Positions 36,701 through 49,700 of a stretch of DNA of 64,000 nt are shown here, in pieces (within the stretch, counting starts at the first letter, position 1; every line of letters begins with the position of its first letter). The DNA is from Formicarius rufipectus (lineage: Eukaryota; Chordata; Aves; Passeriformes; Formicariidae). Below the pieces are notes generated by a model, which saw only the letters and a list, made by a program, of their open reading frames with translations, did not search any database and had not been told where the DNA came from. The position numbers and the translations under genes are program-made. Location of the stretch: contig VXAU01001099.1 in assembly GCA_013399695.1 (NCBI GenBank), positions 992,001 to 1,056,000 of the forward strand, read 5' to 3'.

Positions 36701-38212
36701 ATTAGCCTTGAAGACTCGGCAGCAAGGTAATTTTGCTTTAGCTTTCTTGAGACCAACATCAGTCTTTCTTGGTACTCAGATTTACCCCAGAGAAACCGTA
36801 AGCACACACACTGTTCAGTGATCACACAAAACCTGGAACAAAACAAGGTGCAAACTTATGGCATGCAGACAGTCACCTCCCCTTCTCAGAAATACCAGTT
36901 TGCATTTGTTAGGTATAAATTTCCTGATTTGTTCTTGTACAAGACACTTTCCTTCTGTCATGACTGGCGCAGCTGTGCTGCCTGGTGTAGGAGAGACTGA
37001 AGGCAAAACTCCAGCTGCACACTGTCAACCTTATTGTTGAGTGACTACCAGTCATACAAAACTGTAATAAAAACAAGCAAATAAACAAAACAACAACAAA
37101 AAAAAAAAAAAAGCCAGAAAAATTATCTTAAAATGGCCTTTTTCATCAAGAACAACTACAAAATCCACAAGATCTTCAACTGCATTGTGTAAGGACTGAT
37201 AAAAGTTTTAAATAGATATTTAAAAGCTGCAAGCCATACTTGGGAAACAAGTTTTTATGCTTCTTCACATAAAATATTTTGCTTTTAAAGTGCACAGAGT
37301 CACATGTGTTGGTGTGAGTGCATGTTGTTATCCTCAGATAAAAAATTACAAATAGTTATTATTTGCATAGAAAAGGTGGCCATAATGCAGAAACATTCTT
37401 TTTTTCTGCCAATTTTTCCTGGTAAAAATATACAGAACTAGGTAAGTGCTTTTACATTTTCGGGTAACAGTCTGGGAGTCCTAAACCATTTTTATGCTGT
37501 GCACTGTGACACCTTGCCTTTAATTCTATTTGTGGTAAAGTGACCCTGATATTAAATGGCTACTCAACCATTAATGTTGTTTAAGAAATACAGAGGCTCA
37601 TACACATCTAATTAACTTTAGAACCAAGAAAATGACCACTTGAGTAGAAGAGATGAAAACATTTTACTGTCCTATGAACCTGATAACTGCTTTGAAGAGT
37701 ACTTTATGGTTTACAGCTGTAGACTCAGGAAATATAGTGACTACCTTTTCCATTAAAAGTCAAAAGGATTTAGTACCTTATGTCCTTAAGATATCTTTCA
37801 AATTTCTGCAAAAATCCAACCTTCTGGCTGTCAGCCACTGACAGAAACATACTAATTTGCCTCTGTCCATTTTATTCTGCTCATTGTAGCTAACACCTTT
37901 CACATGACATCAGTCCTTTTCTTCAAGTCTGATAAATATGAAACATAACTTGGACCAGCCATCCCCGTCTTGTCCCACCAAAAGCCAGGTGAGGGACACA
38001 GAAGAGCTGCTAACCAGCCAAAGATGACTCCTTCCTGATCATCATCTACACTGAATATTTTGCCAGTGCCCAGAACGCATGCCAGTGCCAAGCAGCAATA
38101 CATTTTAAATGGATAAAATATACAAATGGTTTCCACCAAAAACAGAACCTCCTAGCAATTATTTGGACATAAATAGGTGTATTGCAGACTCCTTCTTTGC
38201 TGTTTCCCACAG

Positions 38213-38281
38213 GATGGCATGCCATGCTGCAGAGAAGGCAACAGCAAGTCCTCCTCAGAGACTACCTCTGAGACAACGATG
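38213..38281 (+). other. Candidate 69-bp internal exon
   Basis: A strong acceptor (CCTTCTTTGCTGTTTCCCACAG, AG at 38211-38212) and a donor (ACGATG|GTAATT) bracket exactly 23 codons. One frame reads DGMPCCREGNSK followed by serine/threonine-rich codons ending ETTM. A second frame is also open (MACHAAEKATASPPQ...), and the third has a stop. The segment is more GC-rich than its surroundings. No family recognised and no partner exons established. Confidence 0.22.
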
Positions 38282-38920
38282 GTAATTCAAAAATTCTGTA
38301 CTCATTAAAAGTTTATTCAACATCATTTTCCAGTTCTTCTGGCAGATATTGGCCTCCTTGTCTCAAGATCTCTTTGTTATTGGCTCTATGGTCATGTCAA
38401 GGGCTGACACACCTTCTCAGGTCATAGATGTTATAACTTACTTAGGTGCTGAGCATCTAGTTGTTATCCCTGGAAGCAGTTTTATCAATGTCCACAGAAT
38501 ACTTCAAACAAGTTTTTCACCCTATCCAGTACAATCCCTCTCAGGGAAGTTGACTTGCCTGAACCCACTTCAGGAAAACAAGGAGTCCTATAGTCTACAA
38601 AGGCTGCCCAGAACGACTGTGAGCAGAATCTGAAGAAGTGCAGCAGATTTTTATGGTTCAGTCCAAGCAGCATGTTGTCTCAGGAAGCTCTAAGCTTGCC
38701 TCAGACATGAGTTCTGCAAAATTTTCTATCATGGTGAGGTGTTTTGAGTATGGGAATTGCTTTCTAAGAAGATGCAAGTACAAAGAGAAGAAAATGGAAC
38801 TGATTATAGAATTGGCCTTTATAGATGTAAGTCTACACTCTGGCTGGCTCCAAGAGGCCAGTAATCAAGAATTAATTGTTTTAATAAGTAGATATGCCCC
38901 TAATCTGAGGCTGTCTTAGA
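38282..38920 (+). other. Block of adjacent open frames, possible gene relic or noncoding exon
   Basis: Two plus-strand frames abut: 38349-38633 (94 codons, non-ATG start) and 38638-38919 (93 codons), four bases apart and in different reading frames. Together they leave about 570 bp nearly free of stops if one frameshift is allowed. The peptides are of mixed composition (for example YLGAEHLVVIPGSSFINVH in the first) but match no family I know. On the minus strand an AATAAA lies near 38310, which could suit a minus-strand transcript end. Chance is the default explanation. Confidence 0.2.
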
Positions 38921-40936
38921 GCCAGTAGCATCCTCTGGAACTCAAAGGGAAGGGACAACTAAAAAAACTGATATATGTCTAACAGAATATATAAAGGCTG
39001 AGAAATAGAATTAGGTCAGTAGTTGACATGGACATGATGAGAACATGACAGAAAAACCCCAAAGAAAAGCTAGATATCTCACTTGGCAAAGAGAGTCTTT
39101 GTGCATAATGGAGCAGCAAGATACGTTTCCTTCAGTAAAATGTTTGGCAGTCTCACATTATTCTTCCACCAACAGTCCAAAATAAGGATATGAATCTGTT
39201 ATATGATAGGTGGAAATATACCTTGTGGCTATTCTGGAAATAAATAATAAAATCACTGTTGCAGGTTTTCTCCTACACGTAAGTATTGTGTTTATTCATC
39301 CTCAAGATTTTACCTGACTGTTCAGTTTTCAGATGTACGTACAACTGAATTTTCAAAGGTCACATCAAGTTTTATTCTATAGAAATTTTAACTTTTCAAG
39401 GCTGTTTTCAAAAAATTTGATGCAAGACTGGAAGTCTGGATAACCCAATTTTCACATGATGTCACACTATCTCTAAAAATTTATAGACCTTAATCTGGAA
39501 ATGAATTCTGAAACAATATATTTAAAAGCTTAGTTACCTCTGTAAGTATCAAACACTCAACTGAACTTCGTAATTGTGCCACAATGTCAGAACAGTGAGA
39601 TAAGGATGAGGATTTTAACCTTGGCATGGTGGACTTCGCTGAAGCATAAATCTTTACAAGGCCCTTCATGCTGCTTTTAAAGTGCTGCACAGACACCTAC
39701 TTTCCTAAGCAACAGAAAAATTAAGTGTAGAAGCTTGTAAGCTGAAAATGTACGAACTGCACTTATTAAAGATATAGGGAATGGTGTAATCCCAGGGGAA
39801 TTTCATTGCTTGTTCAGTGATAAGCAGAAGCCATTACCCTGGCTACTAGTTTTCCTACTTCAGTGAAACTACCTGCATTGTCACATGTTTCCAACACAAG
39901 AATTTTAGATGGGAGTCCACTGGACTAGTACCCTCTATACATATAAACTTTCTCAATATATACTGCAACCTTTTAAACTACAAGCAACTGAAAGATCAAA
40001 TGACAGTAGAGCAATGATTTCTGACAGCTTTCCATTTTATAGTTAGGCTTATCTGGAGAACAAATGGGTCAACACTGAATTACAGTTACTTGATTACATT
40101 AAGGTTGAGAAAAGAGAAAAACTCAGACCTTTGATTAGTAAAAACATTTAAACACTTTTCTAAAATTTCTAACAAATCAAGAGCTGTGAGAGGGTAGTTT
40201 CTGAGCTAAGGCTATGTGCTGCAGAGGAGAGAGTAGCTTTAGTGACCATGATTAAGTTTCTTTTTCAGAAACAGGAAACCAACATTCAAACAACATTTGT
40301 TGAATAACCACGAGGACTCTGAGAACCTCCCAATGGCAGGTTTTCCTCTCTAAGGCAGAGAAAGGCATGGTATGACCTTAGGATACTGTCATCAGAGTTA
40401 AAAATTGGACTAGGCCTGCTCCATTACATTTCAGATTTAAAAACTAGACCAGAAGCAGACTTTCAAAGCAGAAACTCATTGTGAGTGGGAGGTTTCATTT
40501 TTTAAGATTATCCCTGAAATCTGATGGCATTGAAAGGCAGATCAACAAATGAAGAAGAGAGTTAACTAATTAGAAAGACCAAAACTGTAGCTCTGGTCAA
40601 TATAGAAAACTAGCAAGGAGGGTTTAAGCAATATGATAGTAGCAGACCCCACATACATGACAGTTTTTAATCCACCTCAGCAATCTTGTGAGCGAGTATC
40701 ATGTTTGACAAAGTGGTTCACTTTGAGGCACACCATCTGTATGGAATCTTAGATCCCAAGCAGATGTCATACAGGATAAAGCCAGCAATGTTGATGCTGA
40801 TCTGAAATACTACTGTCAGAGTTCTAATGAGTTGGTGCAGAAAGAACTACTAACAATTATGAGCTTTAAGAAAGTACCTGAGAATACAGTTAATGAAAAT
40901 GATCACAGTTTGCACTAAAACAGTTTTCATCAAACC

Positions 40937-41035
40937 TTTTTTTCTTTTTTTTTCTTTTTTCTTTTTTTTAATTTTGTTTGCTTGTTTTTGGGTTTTGTTG
41001 TATTTTGTTTGCTTAGTTTAAGCTTTGTTTTGGGA
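40937..41035 (+). repeat. T-rich to T/G-rich low-complexity tract
   Basis: T runs separated by C (TTTTTTTCTTTTTTTTTCTTTTTT) pass into TTTTGTTTGCTTGTTTTTGGG and TTTTGTTTGC words. Related in type to the G/T tracts elsewhere in the window. Confidence 0.75.
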
Positions 41036-41839
41036 ATTATGTGCCTTTTGTGTTAAAGCAATTAGCAGCTTAATGCTAATTTATTTAGCTACCATTTCAC
41101 TGTTGTGTTTATCCAATAAATGTATCTTTTTCTCATTGCAGATATTAATTCAAGGTTTGCATGGAAACCAGCCTGGGCATGAAATCTTTACTCACCCTTG
41201 TTACTCCTCAGAAAACATACAGAGATTTACAATTCACCTTAGTTGTGGTTATGAATCAGACAATCTCCTTTTCAGTCACATCATTCTGTGCTTCTGGACC
41301 AAATCTGAGAGTGAGCACAGAATGGAACTTGGTTCTGCAAAGTTGCAAATGTCATTAGTGTTACAAGGAGTAATTTCATAATTTCTTCATAATTCAGGGC
41401 TGATATTTTCTAACCTTAGGATTTACATGACTACAAGGATGTCTTTGAATTTTGCAGGTCTGTAACCAACACAGAATTCTCACCAAATCTTGAATTCTCC
41501 ATACTGATATCAGATTTCTTTTGTCAAAGAATCCTACTTTAGAAAAATTTTGTGCTAAGACAGTAATGTGAAGGAACTTTAAAGAAAGCCTAAATTGTAG
41601 CTCAGATGTTAAGGAGGTAGGTGCAAGTTAAGCCAATATAATGTCTGGGGTGGGGAGTAGGATTTGACATTCAGAACAGCATTCAGGAAAAAAAATTTCA
41701 TATCCATTTTTACCAAGTTATTTGCCTTTCTCTAGTGTCCAGTACCTTGCTTTTTGGTGCCACTTTTAATGTTTTAATCACCTCAATAACATGTGCTGCA
41801 CTGTAGTTATCATTAGACGAATTTCCCCTTTGCTTTCAC

Positions 41840-41908
41840 AAGATAAGCATTACTAGATGAGGGATTTTGCACCAAAGATAAACCTGGTCCATTCTGTGAT
41901 TCTGTGAA
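41840..41908 (+). mobile_element. CR1 LINE 3' tail, short relic
   Basis: AACCTGGTCCATTCTGTGATTCTGTGA (within 41881-41908) matches the characteristic 3' terminus of avian CR1 elements, whose tail is a short (ATTCTRTG)n repeat. Sequence upstream (GATGAGGGATTTT...) may be a diverged extension. No CR1 coding sequence is present. 5' truncation is usual for CR1. Confidence 0.45.
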
Positions 41909-44900
41909 GAAGCTGGAAATGGACAGCCTCATTTGCAAGAGGATTAAATGTATGCCTCATGCACAATAAGGCAGAACACATCCATACAATCTGATTAACA
42001 GATTTTTATTTATCCCATAGTCTTCTCTGTTTTTATTTTTCCTCATTTGTATTCAATAATAATATGCCTGTGATTGTCTGCTAATGAATTAGACTTCATC
42101 TGTACAGTAAGTATTAAGCTTTTCTTCAGCTTGTTCCACTGGATACATTGTTTGCTTGAAATAAACCCTTTACAAATGAATGAATATTAGCCATAAGCCA
42201 ATACTTATGAATGAAGGCTTATTTGTGATACCAAATTGTAGCACAGATAGACCCTTTGATGTCATTACTGAATATTTTCCAGTGTTAAAACAAAGATGAA
42301 ATGCTATTCAATGCTGACTATTATGTTAGGGTAGAAGATAAAAAAAGAAAACATTTAATTTTGATTAGAACTCCTAGATCATTATGGCACGATTTTTCCT
42401 TAAGGAAACTAGACTTCATTAATATTCACGTGTAATTTTTATCTCACATAACATTTCAGATTAACCTCTTTCTAAAACAGCACCTCATGCTGCAAGTTGG
42501 TTCATTTGTCATACAAGAAGTTTTCTGCACCCTGACCATTTATTGTCCTCTGGAAAAAAAATCTTTAATTAATTACTTTAAGCTCATTTGTCTCAGCTAC
42601 AATTACAAAATAACATTTTTCATTTTTACCAAGGAAGTGGGTGAAATCATACCTCAGTGGGTGAAATAGATCCTCCACAGATGCTTCACTGCATGAAAGG
42701 TTCATTTTGGCCATAGGGTGGATTGGCCCCATCCTGTGTGAGCCATGTATTGCACTTGGGTTTTTCTACACAAAAAACCCAAACCAAAAAAAAAAAAAAA
42801 ACCACTCTACCACAGGAGAGTTCAAGATGAAATTTCTGACTAACAAAACACTTGTCACACCTTCATCAGAAAAGCAAGAGAGAAACTACATCAACAACTT
42901 AAAACAGGCACAGAACGGTTGCTAAATATCTATTGTATCCTTACACTGGTTTCTGCAGCAGCCAGTAGCAGTTATATAACTGAATCATGTAATTCTCAAG
43001 TGAAAGGCTGGGGAGAAGAGTAACAATACTTTTGAAGCCACTTGCCCTTGCTGGAGAGTGTGCCCTCGTCATCCAGGGCAAGGTCACCAGGCCCAACTTC
43101 TTTGGATCATCAGTTGCCTACTCTTATTAGTCTGCTTTGAATCATTGAATTTTTTCAGACACTACACGCAGTAGCACCATTTCTGGTAGAATTTGTTCTG
43201 ATGAGTTCAGAATAGGTCTCTATTCCACCCTCCTTTATTGAAAATATGAGACACTTTGCAGGTCAACACTGTCAAGAGTGTTCTTTATTTAGAAGGAAGA
43301 CTTTTCATTCATTTTTTTGTCTATTACTGAGAAGTGTTCATCTTTATCATACAGTCTTTTGAATTTCAGTTTGATTTCAGTCCTTTTTTCTTCAGTGAAG
43401 GAAGAATTTTTTTTATTTTTATTTTTCAGTTATACACTACCGAGCCCATCAAACAGTCTCCTTATGGCTAATGTTCAGCAAAATCTGCAACACAAACTGG
43501 AGTCTAATATGTGGAATAGAGCATCCCTTTTTAAAGACTAGTGTTCAGCACAACACAGAGGCCTCAGGAAATTAACATCCAAAAAAATCACACTTCTAAG
43601 TGTTTAGGGAGTGGCAATGAAACCATTAAAACAGCACAGGTATGTAAGAGTACATAGGTAAACCTGTCCTCAGCTATAGCTGTTCTCAGGGAACACAAAC
43701 AGCAGCCAAAGCCCACACAAAGGTCTGTGATTCACCTGACAGAGTTCTAGACACATCTCTGTCTGTACAATTCACACAATTATTATGGTTATAGTTGCAA
43801 GTCAATATCTGTTCTTGGCAGCATGGCATTAGACAAGGTATATGGAACAGCGAGGTCATAAAACAACTCCTGCAATACTCAAGAATTTTAATCTGCTCTA
43901 CACTCGACAGCCAAAGAAACTGGACTGACATATTACTAGAAGAGATCTTTTCATCTGCTGCTCTTAGTCCTCAGTGACTTCTTTACAATAAAAAATTGAT
44001 GGCATTTTTTTAACAGACAATATAAAGGGAGTTTGTTGTGCTTCATCGAAATGTCCCCCAGAGTACAAATCTTTTATCCTATTATTTACTATTTCTATAT
44101 ATAATGAAACAATTTAAAGTTAGAAAGATTTCTAAGGTGGCCAAGGCTGGAATACAGAGGTGAAAGCCACTCCATCACTTGGAAACAGTTCTGAAATATC
44201 AGCCAACCAGCAGCTACTTGCTCAAATGCACTGCAGTCCTGATGGATGGATAGCTTAATGTTGCCATGGCACCCTGCTGATCGTTTTATCACACCAACTA
44301 TTTCTCCACCACGATTCCCTTAAGGAAGTAGGAAGAATAGAGCTAGGGTCCTAAAAAGAAGTAAAACAAAAATAATCTCCATCAAGCTAGTAGCAATTTC
44401 CCAGTGGCACCAGCAACTGACAGGGCCTTTGTACAATATAATAATGGAACCTGTAGTAAGTGATGTGTCATCTTACAGCTCCTCTAGTTAAAAGAGCAGA
44501 GCAGTGAGTGTCAGAATGACAGCTGACAAGAACAGACTTAAACACTAAATTTCATTTGTATGGGATTTTTGACTAAAAGAGGCAAAATCAGTCTTGTTTC
44601 AACTAGCAGTATGACATTCTTTTTTGTTGTTTATTAAGCAATTCTTTTATGAGCACAGATCTTCTAGCAAAGGTAAAGAGACTATTAATATGTGAGTTTA
44701 ATATCTTGCTCTATTGTCCACTTAATAATGTCAGTACTTATAAAGATGGTAAGTCCTACCTTCAAAGAAGAGAGCTTTTGCTAACTTTACAGTTCTTGCT
44801 AAAAGTACCAAAAATGAAATTTGGAGTTTAAAAGGCCTTGGAACTTGTTCGATGTATAAGAAAAGAACAACTAGGAAAAACCTGGTTATCATTTTCACAT

Positions 44901-46570
44901 AACACTACCACTAAGTTTGCAGAGTAACATATTTAAATCACTGGCCATCTGAATTGAAGAAATTCATACATTAATCATAACCTAAGTTCCAAGAGCTGTT
45001 TTTCAGTTAAGGCAATCTAGCTCAATATGACCAAGTATCCCAAAGAACTTACATGAGATCTTCAGTTACTGGTAAGTAAACTGATTTTGAGTCAATGTTA
45101 AATTCCCACAAGGAAAAGACTCAAGTGTAGAAGTACAGTTTAGGCTGCTCTCGACAAGGCGAGAAAGGAAATCTGAACAATATTCTTTACTTCTTCAAAG
45201 TGAAAGTCGGGAAACAGGACCAAGGAGAGATTTGGCTCAAAGCAGCATATCTTCAATGAAGGAGTCGGGGTGCAAGGACAATAATCCTCAGTAGAATGAC
45301 TTCAGATACCAAATGGAAAGCAATGAAGTCTTGGATGATAGAATGCTTGTTTCTCTTCTGTCCCATCTTTAGCTACTTAAAAGCTTTGAGAAAAAAAAAT
45401 TATCTACACTATTCAGTTGTTTGAATTTTACAGAGACAGTAGTCTAGATTTAATGTTATATTTTTCATTAAAATGTCATTGAATAGTTATTCCTCTTCTG
45501 TTTACAGTGCCTGAAAGCCAGAGATTTTATCAAAGTGAATATTTGAAATATACTTTTAATCATATTTAATACTTGTGCAGGGAAAATTATTCCCTTCCTC
45601 CCCAAATCAAGAAAGGAATAAAGAAAAACATAAGAATCCCATTTGAAGAGCACTTTGATAAGACTTTTGCTGTGTGAGGCTGGAAGAGTATTATGAGGAA
45701 ATACATTTGTCCCATTCTTTTGTTGTTTCTTAGACATCTGATAAAGGCCTCAGTTGGAGACAGGATGCCAATTTAAATGAATCTGCCATTTCACATCTTT
45801 GTGAGGAGGGTGGTGCATCACTGGTCACAGAGAAGCTGTGTCTGGTGCGTAACTGCAGGTTATCACAACAGTCAGTGAAAGTCATAGCTGAATTAATCTT
45901 TATAATTATTCCACTTCAAGCAAGATTCTACACTACAGACCTCCAGAGGTACCTTCTAATCAACATTTCCATATAGAATTCCATGAATATCCTTATGTTC
46001 CTACATTATATTCTTATAAAATACAAAAAAAACCAAAAAATAAGAAAAATGTCCTTAAAAATAAATTTTGGAATTATCAAATAAAGTGGACCTTCATTTC
46101 TACTGTTCTCAAGGGCAAAAAAAAAAAAAAGCCATCACACCCCCTAATCACTCATTCACACAGAAATCACAGATATATCTAAAAAGAGATGGGGACAAAT
46201 AGGTTTTAACACACTTGGTGGTCTCCAAAACTTGCAAAATGAACAGCTAAACTATTATTTCAATCCATTATTTGAATCCAGCGTCATAAAGCTGTGAGGA
46301 GAAATGGTGGTTCCTGCTAACTGGTGGGCTGGGGAGCCTGGACTCAATGTGTCATGAAACAGCTTGCTAACCTGTATGAGATACCTAACACCAAGGGTAA
46401 GCTCTGAGTCTTTTCCATTGGAAAAGGTGTCAGGTAGAGAAAACAGCTTTTGGAAGACTGCAGATGAAGATCCTGTCTGCAGCAGGCAATGCAGATGATA
46501 GCGTATGTCTCCTGCTTACACCCAGATAAAGGGAGAGCCATTTGACAGCACTGCCTTAAAGGCCCTGAAA

Positions 46571-46740
46571 TCAGAGTGATAGAACAAAGACACAATTGAT
46601 GGGAACCAGATGAATTACTATTTTGCAAACTGCTTCAGATGGCAACTGAGATTCCTGCTGTGGGGGCCGTACTTCAGTGCAACAGTAGAGCTCATGGACG
46701 TGTGAAACCAGAGCGGCTGTCACTGATTTGCTGCCAGGTA
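46571..46740 (-). other. Candidate exon with strong acceptor and CpG content
   Basis: On the minus strand a long pyrimidine tract (ATTTCTTTCTTTTCTTTTTAG, AG at 46741-46742) leads into an open frame beginning PGSKSVTAALVSHVHELYC and continuing PPQQESQLPSEAVCK to a TGA at 46571-46573. An internal donor ATA|GTAATT would end the exon at 46619, giving 122 bp. The segment holds several CpGs (GCCGCT, CACGTCC, GTACGG), unusual in this window. No family recognised. The downstream residues after the internal donor turn hydrophobic and look less coding. Confidence 0.25.
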
Positions 46741-46742
46741 CT

Positions 46743-49700
46743 AAAAAGAAAAGAAAGAAATAATTTCTGTGGGTTTCTAGAGCATACTCTGCTTTCTGGT
46801 TAAAACATGTGTATAAACAAAAATATTTATTTTTCTGCTTCATGGGAAGGTGAAAACATTAAAAAAGCCCCAAGATCCTGAATGCAGATATGTTACTTTT
46901 TCATTAAAGGCATCTTATTTGAGCATGTGTGTTGAATACCTTGTATACTTGAGTTCTACCTTGAAAAAAGACTTTTTCCTAAGGTATTTGTTGTCGCTTT
47001 CCCAGAATAGTCTCCTAATTCAATGCCTTACATTGAACATGGTTTTAAGAGTTATTTGCCTAGAGACAGTGAAAGAATAGGGGTTTGATTGTTTTATTTT
47101 TTTGTCCTCTTGAGCCTCTAACACAGGGGGGAAAAGGTGATATTTGCTATCAAGATTTATTTTAAACAAGGACTTTCCCAAAGACACAAAAATGAAATCC
47201 ACAGCTCCTTTAGATACTTCACTTAAGTAATTGAATCTTTTACTCTTCAAGAACAGCCTATTACAAAGTAAATTGGTGCTTTGTTTCTCTTTAACAATCT
47301 TTCTTCTCTGATATCCTAATCTTGCCAGTCAGTTAGTAGGAGCACGTTGTTTCATTTGCTTGAATAAACTACTGCAAAAAGTACTCAATGACCTACATGA
47401 ACATAATGTTCAATTTACTCCCTAGGACTGAATGACAAAGGAAAGGTGACTTTTAATGATTCTAAAAGCATTGAATGAGATCAATAAGCCATCAAAGATT
47501 TGATCCCAGGAGACCTCTTAGCAGCTCTCTTTGCTCATAGTTTTCTTTCAGAGAAGATTGTATGTGAAAAAGAAGTTCTCTGTCTGCTAATGGATTTTTA
47601 GGCTCTTCCCTATGCATTAAGTAAAATATAATTAGCACCTGCATTCTTCAGGATTTCAAGAATATTACTTGCTTCTGTCTCTTCTATTCCCTTGTTTTGA
47701 TGAAAGTTAAAACCCTTCATCCTCAAGAGTTTTGTCATAAAAAAATATTTTCTGCAGGAAAACAATGTCATAAGTATTAATTTGATTTAGCAAGAAAATA
47801 ATTATTTTCACAGAATAGTCTGATTTTGAAGTTTATTTTGAACAAGTAAATTAAAAGTTAAATACAAAAGATAAATATAGAGTCTTCTAACTGTATGCCT
47901 CACACAGTTCCTTAGGACCCGCTATGTTTTCTGTGGCAATCCGAGTTCCTTGTTAGGTCTGCTCTCACTGAAGAGAGAAAGCAGCATCTCTAGGTAGTCT
48001 CTGGTTTAATACATCAGGGGAATGGTATCCATACAAAAAGGTATTTTGGTGGGAAAAGGGGTATATCAATCAGTTCAACAGCAAATGAAATTAACTCATT
48101 TTAACAATAAACTGGGTTACCACATGTTCTTATTTGTGTTCCTGACTTGCATTAGCAGTCACCGAATACATACAACAGAAAAGAATGACTCTCTTACAAA
48201 TCTGCATTACAGTAATGGTAACCTATACAGCTATGTTTTTTCCTTTTCTTTCTTCTTGGGTCATAGGAGCAGCCAGAATTTCAGGGTTTTGGCAGATGTA
48301 CATTTTTCTAATAGAAGTTCTACTCTGTAGAGATTATTACTGCTTTTTAGTATTTACTTGTACAAAATCAGCCTGCAATTGAAGCAGCTTTTCATTTGAA
48401 TTCAAAGATATGATCACAGGGAGCAGAACACAAATGTGTCCCAGTGTTGTGCTAGCACATTAGAGGCATAAAAAGAAAGCAATCTGACAAAAGTGTAATT
48501 GTTCTATTTCTCAAGCTGAGTCCTATAGAGAACCCACATCTTGTAAAGTAACTAACTTATGTCCACTTATTTTGAAACACACATAGGTATTTGTAACATA
48601 AATGTGAAGGAAATACATGTTCATAAATAAAAAAGGACAGTAATTGCCAAAATGAATGTAAATAGAAATCCAACCAGTTTGACACGCTATCTTTGACAAG
48701 GAGAGGCCTGATACAAGAATAATCACATGTATAATTAGATATTTCAACAGATGATTCATATTTATATAATTGCCCTTATTAGAATTCCCTAGAACAGGGA
48801 TTCTGGTGTGCTAGATTAAGTTAATGAGCACATTTTGGCAATACAGTCTTGTCTCCCACTTTTTTAAAGGAACTCTAAACATTTGCTTGAATAGGACAGC
48901 TACAAACCTGTAAGTTTAAGGACTAAATGGACCTGCTCTCTCTTTGTAAGTTAAATGGACATTTAAAGTAGTTGGCTGGAGTATGACTGCCTGATTTGAT
49001 GGACAGTTCTGAATTTCAAGATATTATCTGAATTCTACTGCTTTCTTCATTACTTCTCACAGAACAATGAGCCCATCAAAGGCTGTCTCTTCCTTCATTT
49101 CCTCAGCAGAAAAATAGAAATGATAAAGCAAAGCAAAGCTATTTTCTTAATTTGATCAATTCAGACTACATTGTTTGAGCCTGAGGCTGGCAGTCAGGAA
49201 GTGCACATATATAAGTGAGAACAATGAGCCCCATCTTCCCTGTGCTCTTTAAGTATTATGCATGTATGCAATATGCATACAGGGGCTCAGAAATATTTCT
49301 TACTAAGGGAAAGACACTACAAATATTGCTCAGATAAATTGAATACTTGGGTATGTTATTGGAGAGCTTGTAATTTTACATGGAAATATATAAGCAATTT
49401 CTCATGTCGTTTCCCACATGTTTCCATAGAATAATCCCATTATACTGAAATGAAGCCACATTCCCAGAAGCACTGGTGACTTTTAGGCAAATTAATGTAC
49501 TTGAAACAAGGCCACAGAAGTCATTTTAGCAGTATTTAGAATTACAACCAGTTACAGAATGGTATGTTATTTTCACACTTAAGTACAAGCCCTGCTTTTT
49601 ACTAAGCAATAGAGGGGGGTTTTTTTAATTCCCCTGCTCTTTTCACTAACCTGCTTATCCCTCCTACATTTTCCAAACCTAAAATGGCTTTGTGCACTGA

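Larger units (their letters stand above)
28206..38212. other. No gene seen; unique AT-rich sequence
   Basis: Contains AT repeats (33083-33110, 33240-33299), a hairpin (33725-33772), A-runs at 32299-32312, 35368-35383 and 37098-37112, and a 14-bp direct repeat AAGGCTATATATTT (30587-30626 region). None of its frames has coding character or convincing splice context. Confidence 0.55.
38921..46570. other. No gene seen; unique AT-rich sequence
   Basis: Includes the T-rich tract at 40937-41035, a CR1 tail near 41840-41908, and A-runs at 42786-42801 and 46117-46130. The frame at 41025-41381 follows an acceptor-like TTTTTCTCATTGCAG (ending near 41142) but has no donor or recognisable peptide. Confidence 0.55.
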
